In this document: piece after piece, positions 1 through 5,104 of the stretch
How positions within the stretch are numbered: position 1 is the stretch's first letter
Layout of the letters: every line of letters starts with the position of its first letter
Assembly (NCBI GenBank): GCA_929200175.1
Contig: CAKMYR010000073.1
Coordinates: forward strand, 1-6,395
Direction: 5' to 3'
DNA length: 6,395 bases
Source: an uncultured Gammaproteobacteria bacterium
GTDB lineage: Bacteria; Pseudomonadota; Gammaproteobacteria; PS1; Pseudothioglobaceae
Notes under the pieces: generated by a model
What the model saw: the letters and a program-made list of their open reading frames with translations, nothing else
The model's database searches: none
What the model was told of the DNA's origin: nothing
Program-made: the position numbers and the translations under genes

Positions 1-263
1 GCATCTCGTAGAGCTATAGAAGTATGGGTAAACGCTGCTGGATTGATAATAATATAAGATGTTTTTTCAGCACCTGCTTTGTGAATTTTTTCAATTAATT
101 TTTCTTCTGAATTGCTTTGATAATGCTCAAAAGTAAGTCCAGAATTAGTTGTTATTTTTTTTAAATTACTAACAATATCTTCAAGAGAGCTGCAACCATA
201 ATGATTTTTTTCGCGAGATCCTAATAAATTTAAATTAGGTCCATTAAGCAATAAAATATCCAT
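1..263 (-). CDS. aroQ: Type II 3-dehydroquinate dehydratase, N-terminal part (cut by window edge)
   Basis: Type II dehydroquinase converts 3-dehydroquinate to 3-dehydroshikimate in the cytoplasmic shikimate pathway, and the family forms dodecamers. 87 complete codons are visible, reading MDILLLNGPNLNLLGSRE at the start. Family landmarks are present: the NGPNLNLLG segment (residues 7-15), Arg17 and the catalytic-loop Tyr22 in HYG, and the substrate-binding INPAAFTHTSIALRDA block with Asn74 and His80. The family is normally about 145-150 residues, so some 60 residues lie beyond the left edge; nothing suggests the gene is broken. The ATG at 261-263 is chosen because the conserved NGPNLN motif begins six residues later, as in other members. 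No Shine-Dalgarno sequence precedes it. It follows dapD on the same strand after a 147-bp gap, so it probably has its own promoter. Identification is firm. Confidence 0.95.
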   Translation of the reverse strand, partial: MDILLLNGPNLNLLGSREKNHYGCSSLEDIVSNLKKITTNSGLTFEHYQSNSEEKLIEKIHKAGAEKTSYIIINPAAFTHTSIALRD

Positions 264-291
264 TTTGTGATTTGCAGTTTATTTAAAATAA

Positions 292-321
292 ATGTTATTT
301 TACCCTCAATTTAATGCACAA
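292..321 (-). promoter_or_regulatory. Candidate sigma-70 promoter for aroQ
   Basis: On the minus strand a TTGTGC (316-321) is followed 18 bases later by TAACAT (292-297). Transcription would begin near 285, giving a leader of about 20 nt before the aroQ ATG. The matches are 3/6 and 4/6 to consensus, and in DNA this AT-rich such matches are common, so this is tentative. The rest of the 264-410 gap between dapD and aroQ holds no gene and no GC-rich terminator that I can see. Confidence 0.25.
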
Positions 322-410
322 TAAAGAAATTTAGCAACATTTAATGCTTTAATTCAAAAAATTAATAGTTGAGAAATTTTAAATAAATACTAAATTAAGG
401 TGTGTTTTCG

Positions 411-1226
411 CTAAAAGTCTCTTAAAATTTCGTTAATTCCCACTTTGGAGAGAGTTTTAGCATCAACTTGTTTAACAATAACAGCACAATAGAGTGAATA
501 TTTACCATCAGCCGAAGGTAAATTGCCAGAGACAACAACCGAGCCTTGAGGAATGCGTCCGTAAGAGATTTCCCCAGTACTTCTGTTAAATATTTTAGTT
601 GATTGGCCTATATAAACCCCCATTGATATTACTGACCCTTGTTCAACTATAACGCCTTCAACAACTTCAGATCTAGCGCCTATAAAGCAATTATCTTCAA
701 TAATGGTTGGATTAGCTTGTACTGGCTCTAAAACTCCACCAATGCCTACTCCTCCAGAAAGATGTACATTTTTTCCAATTTGAGCACAACTGCCTACTGT
801 AGCCCAAGTGTCAACCATAGTTCCAGAATCTACATAAGCGCCAATATTTACATAACTAGGCATTAACACTGTATTTTTTGCAATAAAAGATCCAAATCTT
901 GCACTGGCTGGAGGCACTATGCGAACACCAGCTTTATCAAAATCTTGTTGTGATAAATTAGAGAATTTAGTTGGTACTTTATCAAAGTACTGGGTAAATC
1001 CGCTTTTCATTATTGTATTATCTTCTAAGATAAAGGAAAGCAGTACCGCTTTTTTTAGCCATTGATTAACTTTCCAGTCGCCGATGCCTTTTTGTTCTGC
1101 AACACGTTCTTTGCCTGAATTTAATAATCTAATAGCCTCACTAACTGCCTGTTTTAGTTCTGTACTAGCGGATTCTTTGGTTAAATTTTCTCTATCAATA
1201 AAAGCTTTTTCAATAATGTCTATCAT
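411..1226 (-). CDS. dapD: 2,3,4,5-tetrahydropyridine-2,6-dicarboxylate N-succinyltransferase
   Basis: DapD transfers succinyl from succinyl-CoA to tetrahydrodipicolinate, the first committed step of the succinylase branch toward meso-diaminopimelate (peptidoglycan) and lysine; it is a cytoplasmic trimer. The protein has 271 residues (E. coli: 274). Residues 1-100 are the alpha-helical N-terminal domain, with the conserved QWLKKAVLLSF at 55-65 and YFDKVP at 80-85. Residues 104-235 form the left-handed beta-helix of hexapeptide repeats, including VLMPSYVNIGAYVDSGTMVD (120-139), IGKNVHLSGGVGIGGVLEP (150-168) and IGARSEVVEGV (182-192), which carry the conserved acidic residues of the active site. 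The C-terminal KYSLYCAVIVK (242-252) and KVGINEILRDF end are also typical. The stop is TAG. The start at 1224-1226 matches the family N-terminus. Just upstream is a good extended -10, so it is likely transcribed alone from its own promoter, downstream of znuC. No oddities; identification is very firm. Confidence 0.98.
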   Translation of the reverse strand: MIDIIEKAFIDRENLTKESASTELKQAVSEAIRLLNSGKERVAEQKGIGDWKVNQWLKKAVLLSFILEDNTIMKSGFTQYFDKVPTKFSNLSQQDFDKAGVRIVPPASARFGSFIAKNTVLMPSYVNIGAYVDSGTMVDTWATVGSCAQIGKNVHLSGGVGIGGVLEPVQANPTIIEDNCFIGARSEVVEGVIVEQGSVISMGVYIGQSTKIFNRSTGEISYGRIPQGSVVVSGNLPSADGKYSLYCAVIVKQVDAKTLSKVGINEILRDF

Positions 1227-1254
1227 GTTTTTAGGCTTAAAGTTAAAGGTTCAA

Positions 1255-1283
1255 ATTATATCATAGTCATTTTTAGCTTTAAC
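1255..1283 (-). promoter_or_regulatory. Extended -10 promoter of dapD
   Basis: Reading the minus strand, a perfect TATAAT (1255-1260) is preceded by TG plus one base (TGATATAAT, 1255-1263), the extended -10 form that can work with a poor -35. A weak -35 candidate, GTTAAA (1278-1283), lies 17 bases upstream; TTGTTA at 1280-1285 is an alternative with a long 19-base spacer. Transcription would begin near 1248, giving a leader of about 22 nt. This is the clearest promoter in the window. Confidence 0.6.
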
Positions 1284-1307
1284 AAAAACAATGCTTAGAT
1301 AAGTTGT
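1284..1307 (-). terminator. Possible weak terminator after znuC
   Basis: About 30 bases past the znuC stop, the minus strand reads ACAACTT, a loop ATCT, then AAG-CA-TTGT and a run of five T (1284-1288). It folds as a 7-bp stem with a 2-base bulge, followed by a T-tract. The plus strand also has T-rich sequence after the hairpin (1309-1314). The stem is AT-rich and imperfect, so termination would be inefficient. It abuts the -35 region of dapD. Confidence 0.3.
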
Positions 1308-1336
1308 ATTTTTTGATAAATTATAGCTTAGAATAG

Positions 1337-2050
1337 TTATTCATAGCCATTATGATGATGTTTATAAACAGCCATCAAATCATCAGTGTGATCTGCAAAT
1401 AGCTTGTTAAATTGTGAATCCTTTAAAATCGAAACTGGCTTGCCCATACAACAAATATGATGATATAGACAGATAACTTGAGTTGATTTTTTCATAACCC
1501 TATGTAAATCATGGGATATCATTAAAACAGCACATTTTTGATTTTTATGAATATCGTAAATTAGTCTATGAGAGGTTTTTTGACTATTTATATCAAGATT
1601 TTGTGTTGGCTCATCAAGAATTAATACATCTGGCTTGTTAAGTAAAGATCTTGTTAATAATACTCTTTGGAGTTCGCCGCCTGATAATTCTTGTAAAGAT
1701 GAGCTTAATAAGTCTTTAATATCTGTTATATCAATTGTTTTATCTAAAATATCTTTACTAACATTTTTATTAAGGGTTAGAAAATTAATTACTGAAATAG
1801 GAATAAATTGATTTACTATAAATTTTTGCGGAGTGTAGCCTATTTTTAGTTTTTTAGCTTTAGTTACACTTCCGCTATCAGCAGAAATAAGCCCTAATAT
1901 AACCTTAATAAGAGAGCTTTTGCCTGCACCATTTGGTCCAATTAAGGTAATAAAGTCATTATTTTTTAATTCAAAACTTACATTATCAAGAATATTTTTA
2001 TTAAAAGAAGAAAGGCTTATATTATTGACCTTAATAAGGGTTTTTGACAT
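1337..2050 (-). CDS. znuC: High-affinity zinc ABC importer, ATP-binding subunit
   Basis: ZnuC hydrolyses ATP at the inner face of the cytoplasmic membrane to power zinc import through ZnuB, with ZnuA as the periplasmic binding protein. The 237 residues show all ABC motifs in order: Walker A GPNGAGKSS (38-46), Q-loop Gln75 in GYTPQK, signature LSGGE (122-126), Walker B VLILDEP (142-148) with catalytic Glu147, D-loop NLD (151-153) and switch His180 in SHD. Two traits point to ZnuC rather than a generic ABC ATPase: the VICLYHHICCMGKP stretch (192-205), which matches the enterobacterial LNHHICCSG segment, and the His-rich tail YKHHHNGYE (229-237), possibly metal-binding. Stop is TAA and start ATG at 2048-2050; no Shine-Dalgarno sequence is seen. 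It is divergent from polA, 68 bp apart. znuA and znuB are not next to it in this window, so they must be encoded elsewhere. Zinc-dependent Zur control is expected for the family, but no convincing Zur box was found. Confidence 0.93.
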   Translation of the reverse strand: MSKTLIKVNNISLSSFNKNILDNVSFELKNNDFITLIGPNGAGKSSLIKVILGLISADSGSVTKAKKLKIGYTPQKFIVNQFIPISVINFLTLNKNVSKDILDKTIDITDIKDLLSSSLQELSGGELQRVLLTRSLLNKPDVLILDEPTQNLDINSQKTSHRLIYDIHKNQKCAVLMISHDLHRVMKKSTQVICLYHHICCMGKPVSILKDSQFNKLFADHTDDLMAVYKHHHNGYE

Positions 2051-2118
2051 TTTGAAAGTTAAAATTAAAAATGATAGATTTAATTTTTAATTATACTAAA
2101 AAATAGTAAAATTAATCT
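2051..2118. promoter_or_regulatory. Divergent znuC/polA promoter region
   Basis: This 68-bp gap must supply start signals for both flanking genes. A plus-strand -10 candidate for polA, TATACT (2092-2097), overlaps a minus-strand perfect TATAAT (2090-2095) for znuC, so the two -10 hexamers share bases. A second minus-strand candidate is TATCAT (2071-2076), with TTAGTA (2094-2099) 17 bases upstream. No good -35 is seen for either gene. If the overlapping boxes are real, polymerase could serve only one direction at a time. The region is nearly all A+T, so chance matches are likely. Confidence 0.45.
2063..2092. repeat. Perfect 10-bp inverted repeat, possible operator
   Basis: AATTAAAAAT (2063-2072) and its exact reverse complement ATTTTTAATT (2083-2092) flank a 10-bp spacer. 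The repeat lies in the divergent znuC/polA promoter region and its right arm overlaps the -10 candidates. Arms one helical turn wide, centred two turns apart, are compatible with a dimeric regulator. Both arms are pure A+T, so chance is a serious alternative, and it does not match the Zur consensus I know. Confidence 0.35.
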
Positions 2119-4842
2119 ATGCCATATAAATTAATTTTGTTTGACGGATCAGCTTTTTTATTTCGCTCTTATTTTTCTACTATAAGACAAGGGCTAACCA
2201 ATAAAGAAGGATTTCCAACCGGAGCTATATTTGGGGTAATAGGAGCTCTTAAAAAACTTGAAAAGATGTATCCTGAAGCCCAAATAATAACAGTATTTGA
2301 TGCTAAATCAAAGAATTTTAGGCATGATATTTATCCTGAATATAAAGCCAATAGAAAGCCAGCAGACAAAGCTTTAATAATCCAAATTGATCCTTTGTAT
2401 GAGATTGTTAAAGCGATGGGATTTAAATTTATATGTTTTGATGGAGTAGAAGCCGATGATGTAATTGCTACTATTAGTAAAAAGGCCGATGAAAATAATA
2501 TAAAAACTCTGATAGCAAGCGGAGATAAAGACTTAATGAGCTTAGTCAATGCAAATGTATCGCAATCAGATATGAAAGGAGCTTTATATGATAGACAAGG
2601 AGTTATTGATAAACTAGGTGTTGCTCCAGAGCAAATTAATGATTTTTTTGCATTAACAGGAGACAGTGCTGATAATATTCCTGGAGTTCCAAGTATTGGT
2701 CCTAAAACGGCAGCAACGCTAATTAAAGAATATCAAACAATTGCCAATATTAAAGCTAATATGGATAAAATTAAAAAAAGTATAGCTGAAAAAATACAGG
2801 CTAATCTTGATTTATTGGATTTATCTTATAAGCTTGTAAAGCTTAAGTTTGATGTTGATTTGCCTGATGATGTATTGATTGTTAAAAAGACTCCAGATAA
2901 TGAAAAGCTAGCCAAGTTATATGAGAAATATGAGTTTTTAGCCTGGCTTAAACAGCTAGATATTAAGCCTTTATCAAATCAACCTAAAACGCCACCAACA
3001 GAGACAGAAAACCAAGCAGGCAAAACAATAATTTTAGATGAAGAATACAAAAAAACACTTATTATCAATAAAGAAAAATTTAATAATTTAGTTGTTGAAT
3101 TAAAAAAAAGTAAAAGTTTTGTTATAGATTTAGCAATTAATTCTTCTCACTACCTAGATTCTCAAATAGTAGGATGGGCTTTTTTAGTGAATAAAAAAAG
3201 TTTTTACATTCCAGTTGCCCATGATTATCTTGATGCCAAAAAACAGCTTAATTTTGATTTTGTATTAGATGAATTAAAGCCAATTTTAGAAGATAAAAAT
3301 ATAGAAAAAATAGGCGAAAATGTTAAACATTGTTACCATGTATTAAAAAATAACAATATAAATTTAGCTAATATTGTTGATGATGTATCGCTTAAATCTT
3401 ATTGCATAAATTCAATAATAAATAATAATATTCAAAATTTAGCTGCTAAGTATCTTAATTATAAAAATATCGACCTAGTTGAGATGTTGGGTAAGGGCAA
3501 AAATCAACTCAGTTTTAATAGCCTAAGTATAAACAAGACTTGTGATTATTTTTGTGAAAAAGTTATTATTATTTATTTATTGAATCAATTATTAGAGCAA
3601 AAAATTATTAAGAACAAAAAACTGGTTGATTTATATAAAAATATTGAAATTCCTATCATTAAGGTATTAGTGTATATGGAGCGCAACGGCATTAAAGTAG
3701 ATATAAATATACTAAAACAACAACAAAAAGAAGTTGTAAAAAAAATGAATGAAGCTCAAAATAAAGCTTTTAAATTTGTTGATCAAGAATTTAATCTTGA
3801 ATCGCCAAAACAAGTACAGGAAATCTTGTTTGGTAAAGAAGGGTTAGGATTAAAATCGAATAAAAAAACCCCTAAAGGAGAGCTATCTACTGGCGAGGAA
3901 GTATTAAAATCTCTAAATCATCCATTTGCAAATATAATTTTAGATTATCGTGCTTTAACAAAAATTAATTCAACTTATTTAGAAGCATTGCCTAAGCAAA
4001 TTAATGCAAAAACTAAAAGAATACACACATCATATAGTAATGCTTTTACCTCAACAGGACGCCTTTCGTCTTTAAATCCAAATTTACAAAATATACCTAT
4101 TAGAGAAGGAGTATCAAAGATAAGAGATGCTTTTGTTGCCGATAAAGGTAATGTTATTATCGCTGCTGATTATTCACAAATTGAGTTAAGGATTATGGCG
4201 CATTTTTCTAAAGACAAAAATTTAGTATATGCCTTTAATAATGACAAAGATGTACATAATGAAACAGCTGTGACTATGTTTGACTTAAGACCAGAAGAGA
4301 TAACAAAAGAGCATCGCCGCCATGCTAAAGAAATTAATTTTGGTTTGATTTATGGGATGAGTGCCTTTGGCCTATCTAAGCAGCTAGATATTTCTAGAGG
4401 TCAAGCAAAAGAATATATGGATTCTTATTTTAAGAGCTATCCTTGTGTTTTAAATTATATGGACAAAACCAAAGAAAAAGCAAAAGAATTAGGCTATGTA
4501 AAAACCATAATGGGAAGGAGATTGTATCTGCCACATATTTATGCAAAAAGCAAAATACAGCAACAACAAGCTTTGCGTGCTGCTATAAACGCACCTATGC
4601 AAGGCTCATCTGCGGATATTATTAAAAAAGCCATGATAGATATAAATTCATGGATTAAAGATAAAAACCATGACATAAAAATGATTTTACAAGTGCATGA
4701 TGAATTAATTTTCGAGACTAAAAATTCTAAGGCAAAAGCATTTGCTGGTAAAATAGAACAGCTAATGAGAGATGTTTGTAAATTAGATATTCCTTTAAAG
4801 GTTAATACAAAAATTGGTAATTCTTGGCAACAAGCAAGTTAA
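2119..4842 (+). CDS. polA: DNA polymerase I, with a degenerate 3'-5' exonuclease domain
   Basis: PolA removes RNA primers and fills gaps during lagging-strand synthesis and excision repair. The protein has 907 residues (E. coli: 928) in the usual three parts. The 5' nuclease (1 to about 285) keeps its metal ligands: Asp9, Asp61, the EADD cluster (Glu111, Asp113, Asp114), GDKD (135-138) and GDSADNIPG (Asp182, Asp185). A linker of about 40 residues follows. The polymerase domain (about 510-907) is intact: motif A DYSQIELR with Asp684, motif B with Arg733, Lys737, Phe741 and Tyr745, and motif C QVHDE with His860, Asp861 and Glu862. The middle exonuclease domain (about 320-505) still aligns (IPVAHDYLDA, GKGKNQL), but the positions matching E. 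coli Asp355, Glu357, Asp424 and Asp501 read Asp337, Ala339, Cys405 and Lys481. Proofreading is therefore predicted absent, as in Taq polymerase. The start is fixed by the conserved LILFDGSAFLFR; no Shine-Dalgarno sequence is seen. Confidence 0.98.
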   Translation: MPYKLILFDGSAFLFRSYFSTIRQGLTNKEGFPTGAIFGVIGALKKLEKMYPEAQIITVFDAKSKNFRHDIYPEYKANRKPADKALIIQIDPLYEIVKAMGFKFICFDGVEADDVIATISKKADENNIKTLIASGDKDLMSLVNANVSQSDMKGALYDRQGVIDKLGVAPEQINDFFALTGDSADNIPGVPSIGPKTAATLIKEYQTIANIKANMDKIKKSIAEKIQANLDLLDLSYKLVKLKFDVDLPDDVLIVKKTPDNEKLAKLYEKYEFLAWLKQLDIKPLSNQPKTPPTETENQAGKTIILDEEYKKTLIINKEKFNNLVVELKKSKSFVIDLAINSSHYLDSQIVGWAFLVNKKSFYIPVAHDYLDAKKQLNFDFVLDELKPILEDKNIEKIGENVKHCYHVLKNNNINLANIVDDVSLKSYCINSIINNNIQNLAAKYLNYKNIDLVEMLGKGKNQLSFNSLSINKTCDYFCEKVIIIYLLNQLLEQKIIKNKKLVDLYKNIEIPIIKVLVYMERNGIKVDINILKQQQKEVVKKMNEAQNKAFKFVDQEFNLESPKQVQEILFGKEGLGLKSNKKTPKGELSTGEEVLKSLNHPFANIILDYRALTKINSTYLEALPKQINAKTKRIHTSYSNAFTSTGRLSSLNPNLQNIPIREGVSKIRDAFVADKGNVIIAADYSQIELRIMAHFSKDKNLVYAFNNDKDVHNETAVTMFDLRPEEITKEHRRHAKEINFGLIYGMSAFGLSKQLDISRGQAKEYMDSYFKSYPCVLNYMDKTKEKAKELGYVKTIMGRRLYLPHIYAKSKIQQQQALRAAINAPMQGSSADIIKKAMIDINSWIKDKNHDIKMILQVHDELIFETKNSKAKAFAGKIEQLMRDVCKLDIPLKVNTKIGNSWQQAS

Positions 4843-4849
4843 TAACTAT

Positions 4850-4870
4850 AAAAATAAGTTTATTTTTGTT
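4850..4870 (+). terminator. AT-only hairpin after polA, possible weak terminator
   Basis: Eight bases after the polA stop, AAAAATAA (4850-4857) and TTATTTTT (4860-4867) form a perfect 8-bp inverted repeat around GT, with the U-rich 3' arm running on into GTT. In RNA this would be a stem of about 7 bp with a 4-base loop. It contains no G-C pair, so it is weak as an intrinsic terminator, but its place directly after the gene is suggestive. Confidence 0.35.
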
Positions 4871-4894
4871 GATTTCATAAATTTTTAAAACAAA

Positions 4895-5005
4895 ATGATT
4901 ATAGAGCAATGTGAAATTGGCATTAAAAAACACAAGGATTTTGGGGCTGCATGAGCTTTGGAAGTATTAAAAATAAAGGCTAAAATTCTTTATTATATTT
5001 TTTAG
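4895..5005 (+). pseudogene. Possible gene relic between polA and argS
   Basis: From the ATG at 4895 the frame reads MIIEQCEIGIKKHKDFGAA, meets TGA (4952-4954), and continues ALEVLKIKAKILYYIF to TAG (5003-5005). The TGA would be Trp if it arose from TGG by one transition. A second frame, from GTG 4911 to TAA 4968-4970, is also open, so the frame itself is uncertain. The case for a relic rests mainly on composition: 4911-4970 has about 37% G+C by hand count, while flanks 4851-4900 and 4981-5040 have about 12%. That is coding-like sequence within typical spacer. No Shine-Dalgarno sequence is seen and I do not recognise the peptide. A small RNA or a dispersed repeat copy are the alternatives. Function unknown. 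Confidence 0.25.
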
Positions 5006-5056
5006 TTTATATTGTCCATAAAATTATTTTATCTTTTGTATTATTATCAAAAAATT

Positions 5057-5104
5057 ATGAAAAAACTATTGATTAAGAAAAATTTTAGCAACAAATCTTT
5101 ATGA
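5057..5104 (+). CDS. Possible 15-codon leader ORF overlapping the argS start
   Basis: An ATG at 5057 opens a 15-codon frame (MKKLLIKKNFSNKSL) whose TGA stop (5102-5104) overlaps the argS ATG (5101-5103) as ATGA, a layout that permits translational coupling. argS has no Shine-Dalgarno sequence of its own, which makes coupling plausible. Against it, this frame also lacks a ribosome binding site and contains no arginine codon, so a classical arginine attenuator is unlikely. It is Lys/Asn-rich, as random AT-rich sequence would be. It may be chance. Confidence 0.2.
   Translation: MKKLLIKKNFSNKSL

Noticed and set aside
1..263. aroQ as a truncated pseudogene
   Set aside because: The frame is open and conserved right to the window edge; the missing C-terminus is only outside the window.
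1084..1266. Plus-strand open frame overlapping the start of dapD
   Set aside because: It is antisense to the conserved DapD N-terminus and has no recognisable product.
2331..2549. Open frame on the minus strand inside polA
   Set aside because: It lies wholly antisense to the highly conserved 5'-nuclease domain of PolA and encodes no recognisable protein; it mirrors the codon pattern of polA.
4443..4625. Open frame in a second plus-strand frame of polA
   Set aside because: It is fully inside the conserved polymerase domain and shows no family features.
4952..4954. TGA read as tryptophan (alternative genetic code)
   Set aside because: The certain genes use TGG for Trp and contain no in-frame TGA, so the isolated TGA in a doubtful frame is better explained by a relic or chance.
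4843..5100. Spot 42 (spf) small RNA, which follows polA in enterobacteria
   Set aside because: No resemblance to the Spot 42 sequence or its GC-rich terminator hairpin; only the position is shared.
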